Below are positions 7,684 through 16,642 of a stretch of DNA of 64,000 bases, one piece after another. Under the pieces are notes generated by a model that was not told the DNA's origin, searched no databases, and saw nothing but the letters and a program-made list of their open reading frames with translations. Origin of the DNA: Chryseobacterium pennae (GTDB taxonomy: Bacteria > Bacteroidota > Bacteroidia > Flavobacteriales > Weeksellaceae); contig NZ_QNVT01000005.1 in NCBI RefSeq assembly GCF_003385515.1, positions 124,001-188,000 on the forward strand, written 5' to 3'. Each line of letters opens with the position of its first letter. The stretch's first letter is position 1. Made by a program: the position numbers and the translations under genes.

Positions 7684-8679
7684 ATGAATCCATTAGATTA
7701 TAAATCAAAAGACTATCTTCCTCTCAATTATTATCCATGGCCCAACCTTATGAATCCTCATGTAGAACAAATGGGAAAAGATATGGATGCTTGGATTGAT
7801 AATGATTATACATTTTTAACCGAATTGCAAAAAATAAGGTATAAGAAAATGAGGCTGCATGCCTGTACAGCTTGTATGTGGCCACATTTAACCTATGAAC
7901 AAGCTGTTCCCTGTAACAGGTTTATGCTCCAGTACGTTGTGCTTGATGACCAGGTTGAAGACTCACTTCCGGAAGAAGTTGAGTACTTGCGGACTCGATG
8001 TACAGCAATACTTAGAGGAGATCAGCCAACTTCTGAAGAAAATGCACTGTATCAGCATATGGCATTAATTAGAGATGAGTTTAAGGCTTTCATGCCTGAA
8101 GTCTGGGTGGAACGCTTCATTGAATCCTTCTATATTACTATCAGATATGGTATAGAGCTTGAACACCCTTACAAAACAGCTAATCGACCTCCTTCACTTG
8201 CTCTTTTCCAGGTTCTTCGTGAGTATTCGGTTTTAATGTTTCCTTATTTAACATTCGGGGAGATAGAATCCGGCCTTATCTTACCTCCACACATTCTAGA
8301 GCATCCTGTAGTAAAGAGAATGATTACCTTGCTGGTTAGAATTATTGCATGGCAAAATGATATTCACTCTTTACCAAAAGAACTGGCAAAAGGAACTGAG
8401 ATTTTTAATTTAATCTTTGTCCTGCAGCAGGAAAATCAACTTTCATTGCAAGAAGCCAGTGCAGAAGCTCTTCGTATTCACAATAAAGATTTGGAAGAAT
8501 TACTTGCTTTACAGAATGAATATCGTGAATTTGGTGAATATCAGGAGCACGTGGATCAATTTATATATTATTCTGGAATTGGAATTCAAGGAGTAAATAC
8601 TTTTTACTTACAAGAAACTGAACGATATAGACATGGTGGAGCAGGGTTTGCCTGGCCAGAAGCAGCAAATGAAAAGTAG
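7684..8679 (+). CDS. Class I terpene synthase, 331 aa, canonical motifs
   Basis: This is the second terpene cyclase of the tandem pair. Its motifs are canonical: aspartate-rich LDDQVED with D88-D89; NSE triad N225-D226-I-H-S229-L-P-K-E233; diphosphate sensor R179, 46 residues before N225; and a terminal RY in ETERYRHGG. It is homologous to the preceding enzyme but clearly diverged, so an old duplication with different products is likely. No prenyl diphosphate synthase or P450 is adjacent, so the substrate (FPP or GGPP) must come from elsewhere. A rho-independent terminator follows. Confidence 0.9.
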   Translation: MNPLDYKSKDYLPLNYYPWPNLMNPHVEQMGKDMDAWIDNDYTFLTELQKIRYKKMRLHACTACMWPHLTYEQAVPCNRFMLQYVVLDDQVEDSLPEEVEYLRTRCTAILRGDQPTSEENALYQHMALIRDEFKAFMPEVWVERFIESFYITIRYGIELEHPYKTANRPPSLALFQVLREYSVLMFPYLTFGEIESGLILPPHILEHPVVKRMITLLVRIIAWQNDIHSLPKELAKGTEIFNLIFVLQQENQLSLQEASAEALRIHNKDLEELLALQNEYREFGEYQEHVDQFIYYSGIGIQGVNTFYLQETERYRHGGAGFAWPEAANEK

Positions 8680-8735
8680 GTCTATTAAGTATTAGTTGTT
8701 ACTTAGTAATTCATAGTTGATAAATGATATTTAAG

Positions 8736-8769
8736 AATGGTGCAATCATTAAGTTGCGCCATTTTTTTG
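8736..8769 (+). terminator. Rho-independent terminator after the terpene synthase pair
   Basis: Stem AATGGTGCAA (8736-8745) pairs with TTGCGCCATT (8754-8763) with one G.U pair and an 8-base loop, followed by a T-run. Confidence 0.8.
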
Positions 8770-8777
8770 TAACTTTG
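8770..8777 (+). promoter_or_regulatory. Probable -7 box of the asnS promoter
   Basis: TAACTTTG is an exact match to the Bacteroidota -7 consensus TAnnTTTG, 38 bp upstream of the asnS ATG. No good TTG -33 element lies at the usual 19-21 bp. The box directly abuts the terminator of the preceding operon. Confidence 0.5.
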
Positions 8778-8815
8778 CAACCATTAATTTTTATACGAAA
8801 ATTTATTATCAACAA

Positions 8816-10264
8816 ATGAAAAAGCAAACGATCAAAGAAATCCTGAAGGATTACAAGAAAGTATTACATCATGACATTACAGTTTACGGATGGGTAAGAT
8901 CATTCCGTGCAAATCGCTTTATAGCTCTTAATGATGGTTCTACGATTAATAATTTGCAGATAGTTGTTGATTTCGAAAATTTTGATGAAGAGATCATCAA
9001 AAATATTAGCACAGCTTCTTCTCTTAAAGTAGTTGGTGAAGTAGTGGAAAGTCAGGGAGCAGGACAATCTGTAGAAATTGTTGCTAAAAAGATTATTGTT
9101 TTAGGAGATAACTTCACAGAAGAACTTCAGAGTACGATCCTTCAGCCTAAAAAACATAGCCTGGAGAAGCTTCGTGAGCAGGCACATTTGAGATTCAGAA
9201 CAAACTTATTTGGGGCTGTTTTCAGAGTACGTCATGCAGTAAGTTTTGCAGTTCACTCATTCTTCAACCAAAACCAGTTCTTCTATATCAATACACCGGT
9301 AATTACTGGAGCTGATGCAGAAGGTGCAGGAGAGATGTTCGGAGTAACGAATTTTGATCTGAACAATATGCCAAGAACTGAAGAGGGGGAAATTGATTTT
9401 GCACAGGATTTCTTTGGTAAGAAAACCAACCTTACGGTTTCCGGACAGCTTGAAGGAGAAACTGCAGCTATGGGATTAGGAAGAATCTATACTTTCGGAC
9501 CTACTTTCCGTGCAGAGAATTCAAACACAACAAGACACCTTGCAGAATTCTGGATGATTGAACCGGAAGTTGCTTTCAACAACCTTGAAGATAACATTGA
9601 TCTTGCAGAAGATTTCTTAAAATATGTAATCCAGTATGTATTGGATCACTGTAAAGATGATCTGGAGTTCTTAGACAACCGTTTTGCTGAAGAACAAAAG
9701 ACAAAACCGGAAAAAGAAAGAGCAAAAGAAGGACTTATCGAGAAACTTGAAAATGTAATTGCTAAACGTTTTAAGCGTGTGAGCTATACAGAGGCTATCG
9801 AGATTTTAATGAACTCAAAGGAGAACAAAAAAGGAAAATTTGCTTATCCTGTTGAAAGCTGGGGGACAGATCTTCAGTCTGAGCATGAAAGATTTTTGGT
9901 TGAAAAACATTTTGAATGCCCGGTTGTATTGTTTGATTATCCGAAAGAAATCAAAGCTTTCTATATGAAGCTGAATGAAGACAATAAAACGGTTGCTGCA
10001 ATGGATGTTCTTTTCCCGGGTATCGGTGAAATCATCGGTGGATCTGAAAGAGAAGCAAGATTAGACGTTTTAAAACAGAAAATGGCAGATATGCATGTAG
10101 ATGAGCACGAACTTTGGTGGTATTTAGACACTAGAAAATTCGGTTCTGTACCGCATGCAGGTTTCGGTTTAGGATTAGAAAGACTAGTTCTTTTTGTAAC
10201 AGGAATGACAAACATCAGAGATGTAATTCCTTTCCCTAGAACCCCGAAAAGCGCTGAATTCTAG
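8816..10264 (+). CDS. asnS: Asparaginyl-tRNA synthetase
   Basis: AsnRS charges tRNA-Asn with asparagine using ATP in the cytoplasm. The 482 residues show an N-terminal OB-fold anticodon-binding domain (about 1-110, [15 protein letters not shown]) and a class IIb catalytic core. Motif 2 lies around [17 protein letters not shown] (FRAE, with R and E for ATP), and motif 3 is [15 protein letters not shown] near the C-terminus, followed by the typical end PFPRTP. An insertion at about 280-320 is typical of AsnRS rather than AspRS. The start at 8816 fits the promoter box about 40 bp upstream. A terminator follows at once, so it is a single-gene unit. Confidence 0.97.
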   Translation: MKKQTIKEILKDYKKVLHHDITVYGWVRSFRANRFIALNDGSTINNLQIVVDFENFDEEIIKNISTASSLKVVGEVVESQGAGQSVEIVAKKIIVLGDNFTEELQSTILQPKKHSLEKLREQAHLRFRTNLFGAVFRVRHAVSFAVHSFFNQNQFFYINTPVITGADAEGAGEMFGVTNFDLNNMPRTEEGEIDFAQDFFGKKTNLTVSGQLEGETAAMGLGRIYTFGPTFRAENSNTTRHLAEFWMIEPEVAFNNLEDNIDLAEDFLKYVIQYVLDHCKDDLEFLDNRFAEEQKTKPEKERAKEGLIEKLENVIAKRFKRVSYTEAIEILMNSKENKKGKFAYPVESWGTDLQSEHERFLVEKHFECPVVLFDYPKEIKAFYMKLNEDNKTVAAMDVLFPGIGEIIGGSEREARLDVLKQKMADMHVDEHELWWYLDTRKFGSVPHAGFGLGLERLVLFVTGMTNIRDVIPFPRTPKSAEF

Positions 10265-10272
10265 AATTATAA

Positions 10273-10305
10273 AAAAAAGCCTTAACAATTGTTTAAGGCT
10301 TTTTT
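10273..10305 (+). terminator. Rho-independent terminator after asnS
   Basis: AAAAAAGCCTTAA (10273-10285) and TTAAGGCTTTTTT (10293-10305) form a perfect 13-bp stem with a 7-base loop ending in a T-run. Confidence 0.9.
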
Positions 10306-10423
10306 ATTTTTCAATAGTTTATATATGTAAAAAGTATAAAGCAAAAATCATGCTAAATGTATTTTTTGTCAAATAAATTTATTAAATTCGTAGAATATGT
10401 TATGTTAAAACGCCAATATTAAT

Positions 10424-11887
10424 ATGCTTAAACAACACTTACAACTCAAATTAGGACAGAAGCTGGCCCCTCAGCAGATCCAGTTGATGAAGCTTATTCA
10501 GCTTCATACTCTTGAATTTGAAGAGGAGTTGGAGAGAGAGTTAGAAGAAAACCCTGCTTTGGAAATTGTAAAGGAGGATTCTAAGGAAGATGAGTATTCT
10601 TCCCTGGAAGATGCTTATCAGGATGAGGGTACAGAAAGCATTGAAACAGATTTCGACGTTAACGAATATCTTTACGACGACGAACCAAGCTATAAAACTG
10701 CATCCAGTAACTACTCTCCGGATGATGAAGAATTTGACAATGAAAGCCTTCTGACTGAAGGACAGTCATTATATGATTATCTGACTGAACAGATTCACCT
10801 TGTCAATATCAGTGAAGAAGACCTTAAAATTGCGGAATACCTGATCGGTAACCTGGATACAGACGGATATCTGAGAAGAGAGATCAAATCTATTGTGGAT
10901 GATCTTGCTTTCTCACAGGGAATCTATACCACAAAAGAAAAGGTAGATGATATCCTGGAAAATTATGTTCAGAAATTAGATCCTTCAGGAGTAGGAGCAA
11001 GAGGCCTTCAGGAATGTCTATTATTACAGATCGAGAAGAAAGTAAGTTCAGATAAAGCTGTTTCTTTAGCTGCCAATATTCTGAGATATCAGTTTGATGC
11101 CTTAACCAATAAGCATTATAACAAAATTATCCAGAAATATGATATTGAAGAAGAAGATCTGAAAGATGCTTTGGACGAAATCTCAAAACTCTCCCCGAAG
11201 GTTGGAGGAAATTTTGATACCCAAACCATTACCATCAATCAGGAAATTATCCCGGATTTTGTCATTCAGGTGAAAGATGGGCTGGTCATTCCTATGCTTA
11301 ACAGTAAAAATGCACCTACATTAAGGGTTTCTGAAGAATACAAAGATATTCTTACTACCTACTCACACGATAAAAATTCTTCTGAGCATAAACAGGCAGC
11401 TTTGTTTATTAAACAGAAACTGGATGCTGCCAAATGGTATATTGATGCGATTAATCAGCGTCAGAATACTTTATTACAGACGATTACAGCTATTGTGAAG
11501 TTCCAGAAAGATTATTTTATCACAGGTGATGAAAAATCTTTGAAACCGATGATTTTAAAAGATGTGGCAGATATTACCGGATTTGATATCTCTACAATTT
11601 CAAGGGTAGTAAAAAGTAAATATGCAGATACTCCCAATGGTATTGTTTATCTTAAGGATCTGTTCTCAGACAGCTTAACGAATGATGATGGGGAAGAGGT
11701 TTCCACTAAGGAGATTAAAACCCACCTTCAGGAAGTAATCAGCAAAGAGAATAAGAGAAAACCATTGACAGATGATGCTTTGGTTGTCATTTTAAAAGAA
11801 CAGGGATATAATATTGCCAGAAGAACGATTGCAAAATATCGTGAACAGCTCAATATTCCGGTTGCAAGGTTAAGAAAAGAATTATAA
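10424..11887 (+). CDS. rpoN: RNA polymerase sigma-54 factor
   Basis: Sigma-54 directs RNA polymerase to -24/-12 promoters and needs an AAA+ activator. The protein (487 aa) has the Gln/Leu-rich activator-interacting region I (LKLGQKLAPQQIQLMKLIQL, 4-50), an acidic region II (about 50-115), the core-binding region (about 120-300), a helix-turn-helix (about 370-400, DITGFDISTISRVVKSK) and the C-terminal RpoN box, ARRTIAKYREQLNIP. All parts are full length. I found no clear -24/-12 promoter or bacterial enhancer-binding activator in this window. It stands alone, 159 bp after asnS, with its own terminator. Confidence 0.97.
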   Translation: MLKQHLQLKLGQKLAPQQIQLMKLIQLHTLEFEEELERELEENPALEIVKEDSKEDEYSSLEDAYQDEGTESIETDFDVNEYLYDDEPSYKTASSNYSPDDEEFDNESLLTEGQSLYDYLTEQIHLVNISEEDLKIAEYLIGNLDTDGYLRREIKSIVDDLAFSQGIYTTKEKVDDILENYVQKLDPSGVGARGLQECLLLQIEKKVSSDKAVSLAANILRYQFDALTNKHYNKIIQKYDIEEEDLKDALDEISKLSPKVGGNFDTQTITINQEIIPDFVIQVKDGLVIPMLNSKNAPTLRVSEEYKDILTTYSHDKNSSEHKQAALFIKQKLDAAKWYIDAINQRQNTLLQTITAIVKFQKDYFITGDEKSLKPMILKDVADITGFDISTISRVVKSKYADTPNGIVYLKDLFSDSLTNDDGEEVSTKEIKTHLQEVISKENKRKPLTDDALVVILKEQGYNIARRTIAKYREQLNIPVARLRKEL

Positions 11888-11913
11888 TAACTTGTAATAT
11901 ATCCAACAATATA

Positions 11914-11942
11914 AAAAGGTGAACATTATTTGTTCACCTTTT
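11914..11942. terminator. Bidirectional terminator between rpoN and the lanthipeptide operon
   Basis: AAAAGGTGAACA (11914-11925) and TGTTCACCTTTT (11931-11942) form a perfect 12-bp stem with a 5-base loop. The A and T tracts on both sides let it terminate rpoN on the plus strand and the lanthipeptide operon on the minus strand. Confidence 0.85.
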
Positions 11943-11970
11943 GTTTTATACGATTTGATAAGTATACCTA

Positions 11971-12339
11971 TTAAGAAATAAGAAATACAGTATCACTTAT
12001 TCTTTTGAAGAGGCTGAATGTATTGATCTGTTTTCCAAATTCTTTATTTTCCCAATACACTTTTCCGTCTTTATAATCATTAACCAGAGCAAAACTGCCA
12101 CCATTGATTTTTAGGAATGCGATAGCAGGAAAGGGCAGTTCCTCCAGCTCTTCATGCTCCAGTTTTACTACCATAGCTTCGATGTCAAAATCATCTTTTA
12201 ATATATTATAAAAACTGAAAAAGTTGTAATCTTCTACTGGAATATGGTAGTCTTTTATTTTCCTGATTTTTATATTTTGTTGTATAAACTTTTTCAGCAA
12301 AAAATTAAAAGAGATTAAGTGGTTATTTTTTTCAATCAT
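11971..12339 (-). CDS. Small degenerate C39-peptidase-like protein, 122 aa, last gene of the lanthipeptide operon
   Basis: Residues about 50-122 follow the pattern of the second half of C39 bacteriocin-processing peptidases: a DIEAMVVKL strand, then EELEELPFPAIAFLKIN, then GGSFALVNDYKDGKVYW, ending VFLIS. In active C39 domains the GNHFVVL His and the YxDP Asp are catalytic. Here they align with Ser82 and Asn98, and no DCGxAC Cys motif exists at the N-terminus. It should therefore be proteolytically dead, comparable with the C39-like domain of HlyB that only binds its substrate. It could bind the lanthipeptide leader. It lies 15 bp after the glycosyltransferase-like gene. The assignment rests on pattern recognition only. 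Confidence 0.65.
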   Translation of the reverse strand: MIEKNNHLISFNFLLKKFIQQNIKIRKIKDYHIPVEDYNFFSFYNILKDDFDIEAMVVKLEHEELEELPFPAIAFLKINGGSFALVNDYKDGKVYWENKEFGKQINTFSLFKRISDTVFLIS

Positions 12340-12354
12340 AAATGCGGATAGTTT

Positions 12355-13590
12355 TTAATAGATATAGTATGCATTTTCGCTGATACGGTTTCTGGTATTA
12401 TTTATACTTATTTTATAAGGAATACTTTCTTCATTTTTAAAATGAAAATCAATCGTACTAATTACCTTTTTACTTTTTCCTATCCACTGATTATCTTTAA
12501 GCTTATAAAGAGAAAATTGATTGTAATGAAGAGTTTTTTCTAGTACATTGATAATGATAAGTTTGTTCTGATCTTGCGGATAAAATGTAATATGGGATTT
12601 TCCAATTTTATATGATTGTTCTTCAAGAAAATTAATGTGTTGCTTCTGTGGGTAAGAAACAAGCTTCGATTTGAACAATAAAAAACTGTAGTAGATCTGT
12701 CTCTTGTTTTCCTTTATTTTTTCTTTTATTTTCTTTAAAGAATAAGTAAACTTATTGAATGAATAATGAATGCCCTGTGGAGAAATTGAAAAATTGCCTT
12801 TAAATTTAATCTGATCAATAAAGAAATACGGATTGTCTTTAACATTGATAAGATGAATCAATAGGTATTGCTTTTCAGTTATACTATTAATAATATTTCC
12901 TTCTATCCAATGATGAACTACTTCTGAATAGGTGAATTCCTGTACTATATCTTTATGGTAATACTTAATTTCCTTTTGAAGTTCAAGCCTTCTTAAAACA
13001 AGAGTAAAGCTTTCAATTTCAGTAGCAATATCTGTAATGTCTTTGGTATGAATAAGGATAAATTCAAAGTTACATTCATCAAAACAAAAATGTCGTCTAT
13101 TTTCTAAAATATGAGCGTAATCTTTACTCTGTTTAAAAAGATTAATGCATTGCTCATTGTTTCTGAATAAAGTAAAGAATCCCGCAGGATAATTTTTAAG
13201 AGGCGATATCACATCATATTTTTTCAGCATTTTCTCGGTAATAAAATATCGGATATTACCAAAAACAATATCAATATCACAATATCCCCAAAAGTCATAA
13301 TTTTTCAAATACTCCTGAAAAATAAGACCATAAGTAGGTTTAAAATCACATAATTTATAGCCATCTAAAATATTGATGGAAAGGTTCAGTTTTTCACTGG
13401 CAATTTTACTGAATTCACTTAGATCTTTGATTTTTATAAAATGAACATTGGCTATATGAAAAGGGGCTTCCAGATTGGTAAATATTAAAAAGTCTACATC
13501 CGAATTGTATTGGCAACTGAACAAGAAATGGTCGAAATAGGAGGGCCATCTTTTCCCGAAATAACAGTTTATTAAAGCAATTCTAGTCAT
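12355..13590 (-). CDS. Glycosyltransferase-like protein (DUF6625-type), 411 aa, lanthipeptide operon
   Basis: The N-terminal half looks like a GT-A fold: a starting beta strand (RIALINCYFGKRWP), repeated beta strands ending in FLIFTN and VHFIKI, and a DxD motif D105-I-D107 within WGYCDIDIVFGNI, which in such enzymes binds metal and a nucleotide sugar. The overall pattern matches the DUF6625 / glycosyltransferase-like proteins common near polysaccharide genes. The C-terminal third is lysine-rich with beta strands and is unrecognised. It begins one base after lanB ends, so it is a core operon member. It may glycosylate the peptide or may be unrelated to it; which is not decidable here. Confidence 0.65.
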   Translation of the reverse strand: MTRIALINCYFGKRWPSYFDHFLFSCQYNSDVDFLIFTNLEAPFHIANVHFIKIKDLSEFSKIASEKLNLSINILDGYKLCDFKPTYGLIFQEYLKNYDFWGYCDIDIVFGNIRYFITEKMLKKYDVISPLKNYPAGFFTLFRNNEQCINLFKQSKDYAHILENRRHFCFDECNFEFILIHTKDITDIATEIESFTLVLRRLELQKEIKYYHKDIVQEFTYSEVVHHWIEGNIINSITEKQYLLIHLINVKDNPYFFIDQIKFKGNFSISPQGIHYSFNKFTYSLKKIKEKIKENKRQIYYSFLLFKSKLVSYPQKQHINFLEEQSYKIGKSHITFYPQDQNKLIIINVLEKTLHYNQFSLYKLKDNQWIGKSKKVISTIDFHFKNEESIPYKISINNTRNRISENAYYIY

Positions 13591-13591
13591 T

Positions 13592-16500
13592 CTATGTCAG
13601 TTTTTTCATATTTAATAATGAATCATAACTTTTGTGTAAAAAATAATACAAAATAGACTCATAGAGATTAGGTTTTGAGGCAAACATTCTGTTGATAAAC
13701 ATATGAATGTAGCTTATTACTAACGATTTAACCATTTGTTCAGACTGTAGCTTTCTAATGTCAACAATATAGCTGGCAGTTTTTTTTGTCCTGATGTTTA
13801 CTATTTTATTAAAGTCATTATTTTCCGTCAAAAGATTGAGTAGATCGCTTCTGTTGTTTCTATATTTATCTTTTAGGGCTGTTTTAGAATCTTCATCCAC
13901 CATATTGCTGTATCCATGGGCTAGCTGGTTCATGATATCTCTCTTTTCAGTTGGGTTATAGCCAAAATCATCCAGGATTCTATCAACTCCTACAATGGCG
14001 AATTTCCAGGTAACTGTTTCTGTTAATTCTGCTTCTTTTAATAAACTGCAAACACATTCACTGTCAAAATGGAAAATACTTTCCATGTGATCAATAGTAG
14101 ATTCTCCATATCGTTCGATCTCTCTGTTGTAGGTATCCATAACGATTTTATGGATGATCATTTCCTGAGTCAAATATTTATCAAGCAGCTGATAAACCTG
14201 ATTTGAAATGTTATGATTCTCAGATGAAGTTAAAAAACGAAGTCTGATATGGTGATCCGGATCGCTATATCGCATGAAAAACCATTTTTTGATAATCCCT
14301 TTTTTAATAAGGTTATTGGCAAATTTACAAATGACATTTTTGATAATCTGATCGGTAGCCTTTGGGCTGCAATAGATCTTATAGAAAAGCCATTCGCTTC
14401 CTGGAACGAAATTTCTAATTACCATATTTTTAACAGTAGGAAGTGGCAGTATTTTATTTTTTTTACTGCTTATATTATTCCATGGAATGAGAAATTCATT
14501 ACTGTGTTTATTTCCATCAATATCTTTTACAATGCTTTCATACTGATGAGATAGGCTTTCAAAAACACGTATGTTTTTTTCCTTGTTAAGATGATCAAGT
14601 AATATTTCCAGAGACACATCCTCATTCATAAATACAGGAAGCTCCATATCTCTTTCTGCAAATGTAAAGATCTCAGGAATTTTCCTTTCCTTTAAATAAT
14701 CTCTGAAAATATTTATAGATGCTTGTTTTCCATTAAAAATTTTGTCATAAGACAGTTGCCATGATGTTCTTGATAAAATAACATTATTGACCATGACCCT
14801 TGGAAGATAGTCATAATTGGTAAACATGCCCCAATTCCAGGAGTAAGAAGGACTAACATTTTGATACTGGAGATCACAAAGAAAATGATAAAGAGGTACT
14901 TTATGTAAATTATAATTGTGAGCAGACGAAAGACTTGGAATAACTTCTTTATTGTATTTTTTAGAACGAAGGATAATTCTATCATTTTTGATAGAAATCA
15001 TCAGATCATTCAGATAAATTGGTTCACTACCAGTGCTATGAGGAGTAAGAATTGGGATTTCGTATTTTCTTAAACAAGGTCTAAGAAGAATATTTCCAAC
15101 TCTTGGTTGTGGAGTATGAGCAATTTCGGCAATGATTTGATTTTCAAAGAAATTTTCTTCCTGCAATAAAGCTGCTTTTACAGATTCTTCCAACTGGTCG
15201 TCCAGATGACAAAAACGTCCGATAAACGTTGATGATGACGGTCCATCTGTGAATTTATTGAAAATGATAGGTTGTTTTTCCTGATCCTCATAAATTTGTA
15301 CGAGCGAAGACATTGAAAACGGAACATTTTTATTTTCATGTAAAAATGGTGCCAAATCATCCTGTGTAAGCTGTATTGAATGATGATTGTTTTGGACAGC
15401 ATCAATTAATTTTTTACCTAAAAATTCATTCCATTTTAGAGATCCTCGAACTACATTGGAAGTGTTTTCAGATTTAAACTGAATTCCCTCAATCAAATCA
15501 GGAGTGTCGTGATCCGAATGTAATGGATAATTGATACCTGATAAGGGGTCAAGTGCTAATAATAAAGGAATTTCCTGCTGATCGTATCTTGCTGTAAATG
15601 CTTTTTTGAAATTTTCCAGGTCCTCAATAGTGTCTTCTGTTCCAATTTGAAAAGCTAAGAAAATTACCTTTTTAAAATCTTTAAAGATATTTTTATGAAG
15701 TGAATTAGAAGTATTGCCTTTTAATAAATCAGTTTGAAGAATGTTTTTCTTGTTGCTTATAATTCCTATAGTATTTAAGATTTGATAAATCTTATCAATA
15801 GCATTACCTATTTCGTGGGTTTTATTTACTTCCTGTACAATTTCAAATATGGAAATGAGCTTAGTTATAAGCTGTACATCATCATTATTATTTTTTGAAG
15901 CAGGGATCTTTATTTCTTTTAAAAACTGATAGATGGAATCCTGAAAATGTTTGTCAGTCACTTTTGGAGAAAGTTCACTGACAAGAATTTTTGAATCGAT
16001 AAGTTCATTGATGTAGTCAAAGCTGTCTTCATAAGAAATATCCTGATTAACCAATATCTCTATGATGGATGAAAGTTTTAGTCCACTTTGACAGGCTTTT
16101 ATAATTGAGTTTAGGTATTTATTTTTTTCTGTAGAAATAACTTCATAATTCAGCATTGCAACCTTTGATGAAGGCTCAATATAGCGATATTTGTTTTTAG
16201 TGCTGTATATCGTATTGTTGGTATAGAATTTACAGAATTGTCTTATAAATATTTTTTGCTCTAATCGTTCAACAATATCATGAATAACCTGCATGTCTAA
16301 TCTGGCATGCACTTTATCCTGTTTTTTATCCAATGTTACTTGAGTATGATCACCCCATTGTCCCATGCTTACTCCGGCATTGGTTCCAAATGGAATCGTT
16401 CTGAAATGTATTCTTAGCCAATACTTAAGTAATGATTTTTTCATTTTATCAACTTTCTCCTTTGGAAGTTTTTTTTCATCCCAAAGAATAAGCTGGTCAT

Positions 16501-16642
16501 ATAAGTCTGGTGAAGATAGATAAATGGCTTTTCGGAAACTCTCTGTATTGATATCTTTTTCCCACTCTTCAATATTTGTTTGTGGAAACGAAGGAGTTCT
16601 CAGTACATAAAAGTTTAATCTTTCTATATCGTTGTATTTCAT
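13592..16642 (-). CDS. lanB: Class I lanthipeptide dehydratase LanB, 1016 aa
   Basis: LanB dehydrates Ser/Thr of the precursor core by tRNA-Glu-dependent glutamylation and elimination. The N-terminal lantibiotic dehydratase domain starts with the typical FYVLRTPSFP and includes RTIPFGTNAGVSMGQWG near residue 75. The C-terminal SpaB-type elimination domain spans about 740-1010, with SEWLFYKIYCSP and the RYSDPDHHIRLRF motif. Both parts are in one chain, unlike split-LanB systems such as pinensin. It overlaps lanC by four bases. The protein is of normal LanB length and appears intact. Confidence 0.92.
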   Translation of the reverse strand: MKYNDIERLNFYVLRTPSFPQTNIEEWEKDINTESFRKAIYLSSPDLYDQLILWDEKKLPKEKVDKMKKSLLKYWLRIHFRTIPFGTNAGVSMGQWGDHTQVTLDKKQDKVHARLDMQVIHDIVERLEQKIFIRQFCKFYTNNTIYSTKNKYRYIEPSSKVAMLNYEVISTEKNKYLNSIIKACQSGLKLSSIIEILVNQDISYEDSFDYINELIDSKILVSELSPKVTDKHFQDSIYQFLKEIKIPASKNNNDDVQLITKLISIFEIVQEVNKTHEIGNAIDKIYQILNTIGIISNKKNILQTDLLKGNTSNSLHKNIFKDFKKVIFLAFQIGTEDTIEDLENFKKAFTARYDQQEIPLLLALDPLSGINYPLHSDHDTPDLIEGIQFKSENTSNVVRGSLKWNEFLGKKLIDAVQNNHHSIQLTQDDLAPFLHENKNVPFSMSSLVQIYEDQEKQPIIFNKFTDGPSSSTFIGRFCHLDDQLEESVKAALLQEENFFENQIIAEIAHTPQPRVGNILLRPCLRKYEIPILTPHSTGSEPIYLNDLMISIKNDRIILRSKKYNKEVIPSLSSAHNYNLHKVPLYHFLCDLQYQNVSPSYSWNWGMFTNYDYLPRVMVNNVILSRTSWQLSYDKIFNGKQASINIFRDYLKERKIPEIFTFAERDMELPVFMNEDVSLEILLDHLNKEKNIRVFESLSHQYESIVKDIDGNKHSNEFLIPWNNISSKKNKILPLPTVKNMVIRNFVPGSEWLFYKIYCSPKATDQIIKNVICKFANNLIKKGIIKKWFFMRYSDPDHHIRLRFLTSSENHNISNQVYQLLDKYLTQEMIIHKIVMDTYNREIERYGESTIDHMESIFHFDSECVCSLLKEAELTETVTWKFAIVGVDRILDDFGYNPTEKRDIMNQLAHGYSNMVDEDSKTALKDKYRNNRSDLLNLLTENNDFNKIVNIRTKKTASYIVDIRKLQSEQMVKSLVISYIHMFINRMFASKPNLYESILYYFLHKSYDSLLNMKKLT

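Noticed and set aside
14249-14554. Plus-strand ORF of 101 codons inside lanB
   Set aside because: Shadow frame of an intact LanB; no start context or domain.
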